The notes under the pieces were generated by a model. That model had not been told where the DNA came from and searched no databases. It worked only from the letters and a program-made list of their open reading frames with translations. A program made the position numbers and the translations under genes. Below, piece by piece: positions 1 to 8,109 of a stretch of 64,000 nt of DNA. The stretch spans positions 4,688,417 to 4,752,416 of the forward strand of contig NZ_CP136051.1 in the NCBI RefSeq assembly GCF_032999765.1. Reading direction: 5' to 3'. The first letter of the stretch is position 1, and each line of letters begins with the position of its first letter. This DNA comes from Imperialibacter roseus (GTDB lineage Bacteria > Bacteroidota > Bacteroidia > Cytophagales > Cyclobacteriaceae).

Positions 1-329
1 TAGGTCTCCCGCACATAGTCCACCACTGGGTCGATGACGTTGAACACCTGGGCTTTTTTACCAGCATACTCTTTTACCAGGTCATAGGCAGCCGCACTGG
101 CCGAGTTGCAGGCAATCAGGATGAGCTTACACCCCCGCTGAATGAGGAAGTCGGCAATGCGAACACTGTAGGCCTGAATGGCAGCCACGGACTTCTCGCC
201 ATACGGAAGGTGGGCGGTATCGCCGAAGTAAATGAGCTGCTCATCGGGCAGCAGGTCTTTGACGGCCCTGGCCACGGTGAGGCCTCCTATGCCGCTGTCG
301 AATATGCCTATGGGTGAAGATGAACGCAT
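1..329 (-). CDS. murI: Glutamate racemase, N-terminal part (runs off the window)
   Basis: Makes D-glutamate from L-glutamate in the cytoplasm for peptidoglycan synthesis. Reading the minus strand from an ATG at 329, the translation starts [19 protein letters not shown], then has DTAHLPYG and ACNSASA, the last carrying the first catalytic cysteine. These are hallmark racemase motifs in the right order. The reading frame is open to base 1, so about the first 109 residues are seen and the C-terminal half with the second cysteine lies outside. The upstream gap is filled by repeats. Identification is firm; completeness cannot be judged. Confidence 0.93.
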   Translation of the reverse strand, partial: MRSSSPIGIFDSGIGGLTVARAVKDLLPDEQLIYFGDTAHLPYGEKSVAAIQAYSVRIADFLIQRGCKLILIACNSASAAAYDLVKEYAGKKAQVFNVIDPVVDYVRET

Positions 330-450
330 GGTGCAATTTTGACGCAATATGGGTTTTCTCGGGGTGACTTCATTGAGGGATAGTGAAGAATTTGAGGAAA
401 TTGGAAGTCTGAGGGGTTTGCATTGGGAGGATGTCATCACAGACGTAAGG

Positions 451-1260
451 AGAGCCGCAGAGAAAAGTCCCGTAGGGACGGAAAATGGGTAACACCACCG
501 GTGGCACCCCAAGCAGGCCTGCAAGTGCCGAAGGTACGGCATATAAAAACACCAAGGGTATGGAGCCACTAAGACACCAAGGCACAAAGAAGAGAAGAAG
601 ACTAAACCCGTGAAGAATTATTTCAAGGTGCGTGAAGACACAGTACCCAAACTCAAAATGCGTAAGAAGAAGCAAGAAGACTTTGTGAGCGACAAAAAAG
701 AAGAGACTATGGCCACCGCAGAGAAAGGGAGGCTACAGAGAAAGAGTCCCGTAGGGACGGAAAGTGGGTCACACCAACGGCGGCAACCCCCAACAACACT
801 AAAAGTACCGTAGGTACGGCATATAAAAACACCAAGGGTGCGGAGCCACTAAGACACCAAGGCACAAAGAAGAGAAGAAGACTAAACCCGTGAAGAAGTA
901 TTTCAAGTTGCGTGAAGACACGACACCTGAACTCGAGATAAGTAAGAAGAAGCAAGAAGACTTTGCGAGAGACAAAAAAGAAGAGACTATGGCCACCGCA
1001 GAGAAAGGGAGACCACAGAGAAAAGTCCCGTAGGGACGGAACATGGGTAACACCACCGGTGGCACCCCAAGCAGGCCTGCAAGTGCCGTAGGTACGGCAT
1101 ATAAAAACACCAAGGGTACGGAGCCACTAAGACACCAAGGCACGAAGAAGAGAAGAAGACTGAACCCGTGAAGAAGTGTTTCAAGGTGCGTGAAGACACC
1201 ACACCTTAACCTAAAGGTGTGTGAAGATACAGCACCTTAACCTTTGGGTGTGTGACGGCA
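451..1260. repeat. Three tandem copies of a 279-bp intergenic repeat with three palindromes each
   Basis: The block GTCCCGTAGGGACGG recurs at 467, 746 and 1025, exactly 279 bp apart, and the sequence between follows the same period. Each unit carries in fixed order GTCCC-GTA-GGGAC, a CCACCGGTGG- or CCAACGGTGG-type palindrome, and TGCCGTA-GG-TACGGCA, followed by 'agacaccaaggcac' and 'gtgcgtgaagacac'. The third copy merges into the 31-bp repeats near 1182. A diverged relative of the palindrome block lies at about 10555-10880. The period is divisible by three, so minus-strand frames stay open through the units; I regard those frames as non-coding. The bases between 330 and 450 show nothing recognisable. 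Confidence 0.85.
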
Positions 1261-1274
1261 ACGCACTCTAACGT
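1182..1274. repeat. Three 31-bp direct repeats containing a GAAG-loop hairpin
   Basis: Units start at 1182, 1213 and 1244. The core is GGTGYGTGAAGACACC or close variants followed by CACCTTAAC. The inner GTG-TGAAGA-CAC can pair, and the outer AAGGTGT can pair with ACACCTT, giving nested stems. The third unit is degenerate. The same core recurs with a 40-bp period at 45941-46100 and as single copies inside the 279-bp units and near 52271. Confidence 0.75.
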
Positions 1275-1280
1275 ACAGCC

Positions 1281-1316
1281 AAAAAAAATCCCGACAGGTG
1301 TTGACCCATCGGGATT
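1281..1316 (-). terminator. Rho-independent terminator of the cystathionine beta-synthase gene
   Basis: On the minus strand AATCCCGA (1316-1309) pairs with TCGGGATT (1294-1287) and is followed at once by a run of T. It lies about 80 bases past the stop of the CBS gene. Confidence 0.8.
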
Positions 1317-1397
1317 GCAAGTAAAGAGGTGAGTAATTTAGATTGAAGTGTCAAGGTAAAAAGACTACCGCACACTTCAAAGACAATTATCAGTGGC

Positions 1398-2771
1398 TTA
1401 GCGTGTCAGTGCCATCAAAAGATCATGCTCAGTGATGATGTGCACCTTATTCGTCTCATCTCTCACCAACAGCGCCTTATTGTCCTTGTTGATCAGAGAA
1501 GAAAGCACATCGACGGTGTTGTCCATGCCTACAAACTGAAACGACGGATCCATTACCTCACTTACAGGTTTGTCCTTAATGCTCGGATCCTGGATCAGGC
1601 TATTGAGCAGCTTGGTCTCGTGTACACTGCCTACAAAATGATCTTTATCCGCCACCGGAAGCTGTGAAATCCCGTCGATATTGAAAACGCCAATCACATC
1701 GCCCACTTTCATATTCTTGTTGACTGTTGTGAGTTTGGTATAGCCATTGCGGCGTTTGATGATGTCTCTGGCGGTAGCAAAAGTTCTTTCCTCCAGGAAT
1801 CCATGGTTGCGCATCCATGCATCGTTATACACCTTACCCAGATAGCGTGTCCCGTGGTCTGGCAGAATGATCACCATGACATCGCCGTCTTTCAGATGCT
1901 CTTTTGCATACTCAAGCGCTCCATATGCCGCCGAGCCACACGACCAGCCCACAAAAAGCCCCTCTTCCCTGGCCAGTCGCCGGGTCATGATAGCAGCGTC
2001 TTTGTCCGTTACTTTCACAAAATGATCGATGGTTGAGAAATCGACATTCTTGGGCAAGATATCTTCGCCAATGCCTTCCGTGAGGTAGGGATATACTTCG
2101 TTGGGGTCAAAAATGCCCGTCTCTTTGTATTTTTTGAACACAGACCCGTAGGTATCGATACCTACCGTGACAATATCTGCCTTTTGCTCTTTCAGGTATT
2201 TGCTCGTTCCGCTGATGGTGCCGCCTGTGCCCACACCAGCTGCATAGTGCGTTATTTTACCGGCTGTGTCTTTCCAAATCTCCGGCCCCGTTGACTCGTA
2301 ATGAGCCTTGTAGTTGGAAAGATTGTCGTACTGATTGGGGTAAAGTGAGTTTGGAATCTCTTTGTTCAGCTTTTTCGCCACGGAATAGTACGACCTTGGA
2401 TCGTCGGGCTCCACGTTGGTAGGACAAACAACTACTTCTGCCCCTACAGCCCTCAGAATGTCTATTTTTTCCTGCGACTGCTTGTCGGCCATGGTAAAAA
2501 TGCAACGGTAGCCTTTGGCAATAGCGACGAGAGCAAGGCCCATGCCCGTGTTTCCGCTAGTGCCCTCTATAATGGTGCCCCCTGGCTTGAGCAGGCCTTC
2601 CTTCTCCGCATCTTCAATCATTTTCAATGCAATCCTGTCCTTCACAGAGTTACCAGGATTCATGTACTCGACCTTCACCAGAATGGTGCCTTTTATGCCC
2701 GCCGACACCTTGTTCAGCTTCACCAAAGGGGTGTTTCCTATGGTCTCAACGATATGATTATAGTAGTTCAT
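1398..2771 (-). CDS. Cystathionine beta-synthase / cysteine synthase family enzyme with CBS domain pair
   Basis: PLP-dependent beta-replacement enzyme that joins serine and homocysteine (or acts on O-acetylserine) in cytoplasmic sulfur amino-acid metabolism. Residues 1 to about 325 form the fold-type II catalytic domain: NPGNSVKDR with the PLP lysine at about 44, GTSGNTG at 70-76, and GVGTGGTISG near 180. Residues from about 335 to 457 form a regulatory CBS-domain pair, the architecture of eukaryotic-type CBS. I start at the ATG at 2771; the TTG just before it is less likely. It has its own terminator at 1281-1316 and no co-directional neighbour close by. The choice between CBS and cysteine synthase activity is not certain from sequence; the CBS domains favour the former. 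Confidence 0.9.
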   Translation of the reverse strand: MNYYNHIVETIGNTPLVKLNKVSAGIKGTILVKVEYMNPGNSVKDRIALKMIEDAEKEGLLKPGGTIIEGTSGNTGMGLALVAIAKGYRCIFTMADKQSQEKIDILRAVGAEVVVCPTNVEPDDPRSYYSVAKKLNKEIPNSLYPNQYDNLSNYKAHYESTGPEIWKDTAGKITHYAAGVGTGGTISGTSKYLKEQKADIVTVGIDTYGSVFKKYKETGIFDPNEVYPYLTEGIGEDILPKNVDFSTIDHFVKVTDKDAAIMTRRLAREEGLFVGWSCGSAAYGALEYAKEHLKDGDVMVIILPDHGTRYLGKVYNDAWMRNHGFLEERTFATARDIIKRRNGYTKLTTVNKNMKVGDVIGVFNIDGISQLPVADKDHFVGSVHETKLLNSLIQDPSIKDKPVSEVMDPSFQFVGMDNTVDVLSSLINKDNKALLVRDETNKVHIITEHDLLMALTR

Positions 2772-2880
2772 CAATTTTGGATTTGTTGAACAAAGTTAGG
2801 CAAAACTCATCGGGTTGCGAAAAAGAAATCGGTAACAAATGGTTAAATTGGATAGCGGCACGTGCTGTCTGCTCATTCTT

Positions 2881-2888
2881 TATATTTG
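2881..2888 (+). promoter_or_regulatory. Bacteroidota -7 box TATATTTG
   Basis: A perfect match to TAnnTTTG, 18 bases before the ATG at 2907. No convincing -33 TTTG at the usual spacing was seen. The predicted leader would be only about 12 bases. Confidence 0.45.
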
Positions 2889-2906
2889 CATACAGAAGCG
2901 ACAAAC

Positions 2907-3317
2907 ATGCGACAAACTTTGACTATCGCCGTGGACTTTGACGGCACCATTGTAGAACATGCTTACCCAAAAATTGGCAAGCCCATCCTGTTTGCTGTAG
3001 AGACACTCAAAGCACTGCAAAAACGCAATCACCGGCTAGTGCTTTGGACAATTCGGGAAGGCAGGTATCTGGAAGAAGCGATCGCCTACTGTGAAAAACA
3101 AGGCCTCACCTTTTATGCTATCAACGAAACCTTTCCCGGCGAGGGGTTTGAGGAAGGACAAAGTAGAAAAGTGAACGTGGATCTTTTTATCGACGACCGA
3201 AATGTTGGCGGACTGCCTCCCTGGGGCGAAATATGGAAAATGATTGAGGGGGATGAGATGGAAATGGCTAAGGAAGCTTCAAAGAAAGGGTTTTTGCAAC
3301 GGATTTTTGGCGGGTAG
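2907..3317 (+). CDS. Small HAD-like hydrolase (BT0820-type)
   Basis: A 136-residue protein of the haloacid-dehalogenase-like superfamily, resembling the compact BT0820-type family of Bacteroidota. DFDGTIV at residues 10-16 supplies the nucleophile and general-acid aspartates; FIDDRNVGG near residue 95 gives the acidic motif IV. The substrate is unknown; phosphatase action is inferred from the motifs. I chose the ATG at 2907 because the protein then starts MRQTLTIAVDFDG and a TAnnTTTG box sits just upstream; the ATG at 2862 would add 15 unsupported residues. The 3' end from 3169 to 3350 is duplicated in tandem downstream. Confidence 0.8.
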   Translation: MRQTLTIAVDFDGTIVEHAYPKIGKPILFAVETLKALQKRNHRLVLWTIREGRYLEEAIAYCEKQGLTFYAINETFPGEGFEEGQSRKVNVDLFIDDRNVGGLPPWGEIWKMIEGDEMEMAKEASKKGFLQRIFGG

Positions 3318-3350
3318 TGGTGAACCTACTCCCTCAGGGTCCCTACCGGA

Positions 3351-3499
3351 AAGTGAACGTGGATCTTTTTATCGACGACCGAAATGTTGGCGGACTGCCT
3401 CCCTGGGGCGAAATATGGAAAATGATTGAGGGGGATGAGATGGAAATGGCTAAGGAAGCTTCAAAGAAAGGGTTTTTGCAACGGATTTTTGGCGGGTAG
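3351..3499 (+). pseudogene. Tandem duplicate of the 3' end of the HAD-like gene
   Basis: Bases 3351-3532 repeat 3169-3350 almost perfectly, a 182-bp tandem duplication. The copy encodes KVNVDLFIDDRNVGGLPPW and the rest of the HAD C-terminus to the same stop at 3497-3499, but lacks the N-terminal DFDG half, so it cannot be an enzyme. The join between copies falls inside 'ccctaccgga', the loop of a REP-like hairpin that follows the gene. Confidence 0.9.
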
Positions 3500-3510
3500 T
3501 GGTGAACCTA

Positions 3511-4850
3511 CTCCCTCAGGGTCCCTACCGGAGACCCCAAGGGATGCTCTTATACACAAGCTTATCATGAAACGATATCCTTTTGGTGTCTCTCGAAGAG
3601 GACACCAAAAGACCTGCCTAGCGCTAATGTACTTTGTAAGATACAAGGATTGGACTTCTGTGGCCTTCTCAAGCCTGAGAATGAAAAGTAGTGAGACTAT
3701 CTCCCTCAGGGTCCCTACCGGAGACCCCAAGGGGATTTTTCTCCAAACAACCTTATCCCGAAAACCATATCCTTTTGGTGTCTCTCGAAGAGGACGCCGA
3801 AAGGGTTGGATAGCGCTGATGCCCTTTGTGAGATACATGGAGCAGACTTCTGTAGCCTTCTCAAGCATAAGAATGAAAAGTAGTGAGACTATCTCCCTCA
3901 GGGTCCCTGCCAGAGACCCCAAGGGGAAGTGATGTAGCTAACTCCCTCAGCATCCCCGCCGGAGACCCCAAGGGGATTTTTCTCCAAACAACCTTATCCC
4001 GAAAACCATATCCTTTTGGTGTCTCTCGAAGAGGACGCCGAAAGGGTTGGATAGCGCTGATGCCCTTTGTGAGATACATGGAGCAGACTTCTGTAGCCTT
4101 CTCAAGCATAAGAATGAAAAGTAGTGAGACTATCTCCCTCAGGGTCCCTGCCAGAGACCCCAAGGGGAAGTGATGTAGCTAACTCCCTCAGCATCCCCGC
4201 CGGAGACCCCAAGGGGATTTTTCTCCAAACAACCTTATCCCGAAAACCATATCCTTTTGGTGTCTCTCGAAGAGGACACCGAAAGGGTTGCCTAGCGCTA
4301 ATGTACTTTGTAAGATACAAGGATTGGACTTCTGTGGCCTTCTCAAGCCTGAGAATGAAAAGTAGTGAGACTATCTCCCTCAGGGTCCCTACCGGAGACC
4401 CCAAGGGATGCTCTTATACACAAGCTTATCATGAAACGATATCCTTTTGGTGTCTCTCGAAGAGGACACCAAAAGACCTGCCTAGCGCTAATGTACTTTG
4501 TAAGATACAAGGATTGGACTTCTGTGGCCTTCTCAAGCCTGAGAATGAAAAGTAGTGAGACTATCTCCCTCAGGGTCCCTACCGGAGACCCCAAGGGGAT
4601 TTTTCTCCAAACAACCTTATCCCGAAAACCATATCCTTTTGGTGTCTCTCGAAGAGGACGCCGAAAGGGTTGGATAGCGCTGATGCCCTTTGTGAGATAC
4701 ATGGAGCAGACTTCTGTAGCCTTCTCAAGCATAAGAATGAAAAGTAGTGAGACTATCTCCCTCAGGGTCCCTGCCAGAGACCCCAAGGGGAAGTGATGTA
4801 GCTATCTCCCTCAGGGTCCCTGGCGGAGACCCTAAGGGGAAGTTTTGTGG
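3511..4850. repeat. Mosaic array of REP-like palindromes in ~190-bp and ~49-bp units
   Basis: Two hairpin types alternate. Type 1 is CTCCCTCAGGGTCCCTACCG followed by GAGACCCCAAGGGG; starts are near 3511, 3701, 3891, 3943, 4133, 4185, 4375, 4564, 4754 and 4806. Type 2 is ATCCTTTTGGTGTCTCTCG followed by AAGAGGACACCAAAAG, near 3570, 3768, 4009, 4250, 4439 and 4631. A type-1/type-2 pair with fixed linkers makes a ~190-bp unit ending 'agtagtgagactat'; two units are extended by a 49-bp piece containing only type 1. Long frames on both strands through these units (with FGVSRRG and SGSLPETPRG) are repeat translations, not genes. The layout resembles bacterial interspersed mosaic elements. Confidence 0.85.
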
Positions 4851-4901
4851 AGGCTCTCTGATCACAAGAGTGCAAGAGGCACAAATAGGGGCCGTTACTG
4901 C

Positions 4902-4930
4902 ACAAAAAAAAGGTCAGCGTTGTGCTGACC
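4902..4930 (-). terminator. Terminator of the outer-membrane protein gene pair
   Basis: On the minus strand GGTCAGC (4930-4924) and GCTGACC (4918-4912) form a stem with a 5-base loop, followed by eight T. It lies 35 bases past the stop at 4965 and separates the gene pair from the REP array. Confidence 0.85.
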
Positions 4931-4964
4931 CTTCATTCCAGTATTTTTGTGCGACTATCCGGTT

Positions 4965-5747
4965 TTATCTCCTGCGGCCTACTTTGTAGTTGCCTCTGTA
5001 TCTTGATGAAGCGCTTCTTCTGTGGCCTCTTGGCTCAAAGCGGAGGTTCACCTTCAACGACACAATCGGGCCTGTGATAGACACAGTTTCCACGGTAAAA
5101 CTATTTGGATCTTCTGTAACTGTCGAAAAGGCCTGCTTATAGCTCCCTATCGGAAATCTGCCCTCAAGTCCAACATCTATATAGTTGGTTACATTGTAAG
5201 ATACCCCAACCAGTGGGTAAAACGAATTGGCCCGACCTGTATCAGAGCCCTCTTCGTCAAGGCCTGTATTGGCACTTCTTTTATAGGTTCTTTGGATAAA
5301 GTTGATCGAGGCTCCTGCACCCACATATGGGAAAATTTTGTCTTTGGCGAGTGTTTGGAATTCATACAAAAAGTCCAGCGATACCGGCATGATCTTGATC
5401 TTCAGGTACTCCTCTCTGGTGAGCCCTCCAAGGTTGATGGGCTCAGATTTGTCGCTGGTAGAGAATTGACCCACAGAAAGTCTGCCAAAATAACTATCAT
5501 ACACCCGGAAACCCACACCTCCACCATAGTACAAACCCCCACCCAGCTTCATATCGAAGCCAGTTAGATAGGAGTCATTGTTCCAATAGCCGAGTGAAGG
5601 CTTATAGTATCCTCCTTCCACATTGAGGTAGGTAAGTGAGGCCTGCCCAAAGGCAGCCTGCCCCGCAAAAATAAAAAGCACTAGTAAGGCTGGTATAAAT
5701 CCACGCATACATTTAAGAGTAAGTGGTTTCAATATCTTCTTATCCAT
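4965..5747 (-). CDS. Outer-membrane beta-barrel protein, function unknown
   Basis: A 260-residue exported protein with a signal peptide whose core is FIPALLVLFIFAGQAAFGQA. The mature part is rich in alternating aromatic/small residues and ends with strands such as ITGPIVSLKVNLRFEP, typical of an 8-10-strand porin-like or OmpW-like barrel. After the last strand it has an unusual very basic tail (RGHRRSASSRYRGNYKVGRRR-type, about 20 residues). Starts possible are GTG 5768, ATG 5747 (chosen) and ATG 5708, which would give a more standard signal peptide. It follows the lipoprotein gene by a few bases and shares its terminator, so the two probably act together in the outer membrane. No specific function can be assigned. 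Confidence 0.75.
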   Translation of the reverse strand: MDKKILKPLTLKCMRGFIPALLVLFIFAGQAAFGQASLTYLNVEGGYYKPSLGYWNNDSYLTGFDMKLGGGLYYGGGVGFRVYDSYFGRLSVGQFSTSDKSEPINLGGLTREEYLKIKIMPVSLDFLYEFQTLAKDKIFPYVGAGASINFIQRTYKRSANTGLDEEGSDTGRANSFYPLVGVSYNVTNYIDVGLEGRFPIGSYKQAFSTVTEDPNSFTVETVSITGPIVSLKVNLRFEPRGHRRSASSRYRGNYKVGRRR

Positions 5748-5760
5748 TTCGAATCTAATA

Positions 5761-6822
5761 TCAATCACCTCCAGAGGCTCCGCCCTGGTTGTGGCAAGTG
5801 TTCAGGCCATCGTTCAACCGATCCGTGGCGGCTTTGACAGCGGTGTTTCTCAATGCATTTGCCTCATTCGTCATCCTCGTCTTTGCAGCGGCCGCTTTCG
5901 CCAGGTTAGCTGCCAACTGGTTGGAAATAGCTGTTAATTCGAGGTTAAGCAGCAATGTACTGTTGTACAAATCGATGGCGTAGATCAACGTATTCAGTAT
6001 ATTCAACAATTCAATCTCAGCTGGAGTAAAGACAGTAGAGCTGGCTATGCTGGCAGCAAAAGCATCGTACTGAGCCCTAAACACCAGGTTTCTTTCTGTG
6101 TAGCGGGTGTTTGCCGCTGCAATGCTGATTGTACGCAGGGCAATAGCCGCTTGAATATTTTCCGAATCTTTGTTACTGATCAACACCAACTGGGCATTGT
6201 AGGCTGAGTCGATCTCAGCTACAGTCGTATTGTACGCCCGTCGTGCTGCTGCCTCGCAATCAAGCTCTAAGGCATTTACAGCAAATACTTTCGTTTCGAT
6301 TAACGGGACTGTGACTTCTAAAGTCCGACCCCCATCGTTCAATATCCGCCCGCCAGTGGGCAAGGTCATAGCTGGCACCAGCGGAGCCAGCTGAGGGTAG
6401 TCTTTCAGCAGCCCCTGAATAGAAGCGATCAACGATATCAGGTTACTGTTGGGATCGCCAACTCCGTTTTTTACCTGTGTGGGGAGCGAATTGACATTCA
6501 AGCCTTTCACGGCATTCTTTTGAGAGGTTGACAGCGCCTGGGTCAAGGACGTAAGCTGGTCTCGCACCGCCGCCAATGCTGCAGGGTTGGTGTTAACATT
6601 GGCCAGATTGCTACCGAAGGCTGTTTGGCCATCTGTATTCATGCTCCCCGGTGTGATATCATCGGGCGTTACATCTTCCAATGCCACGTCACCCACATCA
6701 ATTCCTCCAGAAGGAAATTCATAATCAAAATTAGGGACGGGTCCTACGATCTGCTGCTCGCAGTCCGAAAAAATGAGCAGCATTGCCACCAGTACCGAGC
6801 CTTTTAAAAGTATTCGTTTCAT
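5761..6822 (-). CDS. Lipoprotein with alanine-rich helical C-terminus, function unknown
   Basis: A 353-residue predicted lipoprotein. From the ATG at 6822 it begins MKRILLKGSVLVAMLLIFSD with the lipid-modified cysteine at about residue 21. The next ~50 residues are acidic and proline/glycine rich. The C-terminal half is strongly alanine-rich and helical with many AA/NT/RN patterns, suggesting a long coiled coil or helical hairpin. The longer frame to 6900 would put 26 unlikely residues before the signal sequence. It is first in a two-gene unit with the barrel protein at 4965-5747. I do not recognise a named family. Confidence 0.75.
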   Translation of the reverse strand: MKRILLKGSVLVAMLLIFSDCEQQIVGPVPNFDYEFPSGGIDVGDVALEDVTPDDITPGSMNTDGQTAFGSNLANVNTNPAALAAVRDQLTSLTQALSTSQKNAVKGLNVNSLPTQVKNGVGDPNSNLISLIASIQGLLKDYPQLAPLVPAMTLPTGGRILNDGGRTLEVTVPLIETKVFAVNALELDCEAAARRAYNTTVAEIDSAYNAQLVLISNKDSENIQAAIALRTISIAAANTRYTERNLVFRAQYDAFAASIASSTVFTPAEIELLNILNTLIYAIDLYNSTLLLNLELTAISNQLAANLAKAAAAKTRMTNEANALRNTAVKAATDRLNDGLNTCHNQGGASGGD

Positions 6823-6951
6823 TGACTTTGAATTTTGACCCAAACTGACACCCCTACCGAAGAACAATTGGTTGAGCCAGTTGATAATAACAACTTTCAA
6901 TGCGCAATTTACTAGTAATTTGCTTCTTAAGTTGCAATCTTATCGGATAAA

Positions 6952-8109
6952 TTATAATATTTTAAGTAATGATAATAAATGATTTTTAATAAAAGAAGGA
7001 TGCAAAGCCCTAAGTGACCTGTCTGTTTGCCGGTACTTCATCAGGCTTTCCCCATCATTTTGGTTGCGAAGGTATTCGTAGGTGAATAGAAATTGGTTAG
7101 CCGGGCGCACCTGAAGGTATTTGTTTTTATAAAATGCCTTTGGAAAAAGTGGCATTGCCCATTGCACCCCCCCGTTGAAGCCTCTGGCAGAGGCCGTCAT
7201 ATACAAGCCCATTTCATTGTTGCCAAACTGACGAAACAACTCAATTCTGGAACCATAATCCTCGTAGAGAAACCGTTCGAAGGAAACCTTCGTCCAAAGG
7301 TCGTGCTGTGGAAAGGAATGCATCCACCAAACTCCTCCGCTTACATACTCCAACGGTTCCCGGTACAACGCCCGATCCTCGTAGGCATATGTAGCAGATA
7401 AATTGGCTGCTACTCCAAAATAATCCCTTCCTGCCCTGATGACATAGTCGACGCTGGCTCCATACTGCCTGTTGAGGAAGGTACCGGCGGAAGCAACGAA
7501 AATGTGGTTAGGGATGAAAGATTTGGTATAACTCAGGCTGATCTGACCCGGCCTGCTGCTGAAACCGAAGCGGCTTTCAAAATCGTTTTGAATGGGGAAT
7601 ATCCATTGCACGTCGGCACTCAGCCCAAAAGGTAACAAATAATTGATTTTGGGTGCCAGCGCCAGCTGCGTGCGAAATATATCGAACTCGTCACCAAATT
7701 CAGCAAAAACTACCGGAGCAACAGAAATATCGAGTTTATAGGGCCACCCGCCAGCAACCGATGGCTTTATTCTTCTCGACGGCTTATCATTGTTTGTAGC
7801 GGCCGTCACATTGCCGCCACTCAGCGTAGTCCATGGGCTGCCATACCACATCAGCGTGAGGGCTACCGTGTCTGACTTTGCCACCCAATCAGGCAGTTCA
7901 TTGAGTAACACAACAGGGTTGCGGTGCAGGCGGTACTCCAAAGTATAGTGCCCTCTTCCCCGCTCGTCTTTGAAATATTGAATGTTCTCCGCACCTTTGG
8001 TTTGCAACAGCTCTCTGAGTGAATCAGCAGGCTGGGCCAGCGCCTCCGAAAAGGCAAAGAGCGTAACCAAACCTATTGTGATAAAAATACTGTTTGCAAA
8101 AAGGCGCAT
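6952..8109 (-). CDS. YjbH-like outer-membrane protein (barrel half)
   Basis: A 385-residue protein with signal peptide (MRLFANSIFITIGLVTLFAF then SEALAQ). The long mature part has beta-barrel character and a C-terminal stretch (LFRQFGNNEMGLYMTASARG, then GGVQWAMPLFP) resembling YjbH, a proteobacterial outer-membrane component tied to exopolysaccharide secretion. I start at the ATG at 8109 because the signal peptide begins there; the 59 residues before it in the longer frame are the antisense of the neighbouring gene. Its start codon overlaps that of the divergent gene at 8108 by two bases. YjbH assignment is by resemblance and context, not certain. Confidence 0.65.
   Translation of the reverse strand: MRLFANSIFITIGLVTLFAFSEALAQPADSLRELLQTKGAENIQYFKDERGRGHYTLEYRLHRNPVVLLNELPDWVAKSDTVALTLMWYGSPWTTLSGGNVTAATNNDKPSRRIKPSVAGGWPYKLDISVAPVVFAEFGDEFDIFRTQLALAPKINYLLPFGLSADVQWIFPIQNDFESRFGFSSRPGQISLSYTKSFIPNHIFVASAGTFLNRQYGASVDYVIRAGRDYFGVAANLSATYAYEDRALYREPLEYVSGGVWWMHSFPQHDLWTKVSFERFLYEDYGSRIELFRQFGNNEMGLYMTASARGFNGGVQWAMPLFPKAFYKNKYLQVRPANQFLFTYEYLRNQNDGESLMKYRQTDRSLRALHPSFIKNHLLSLLKIL

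Noticed and set aside
370-1202. Minus-strand ORFs of 71-114 codons in the 279-bp units
   Set aside because: They recur only because the repeat period is divisible by three; they translate palindromes and have no ribosome site or known family.
3426-4989. ORFs of 80-168 codons on both strands of the REP array
   Set aside because: Both strands are open through the same palindromes, as expected from repeat composition; no protein domain is visible.
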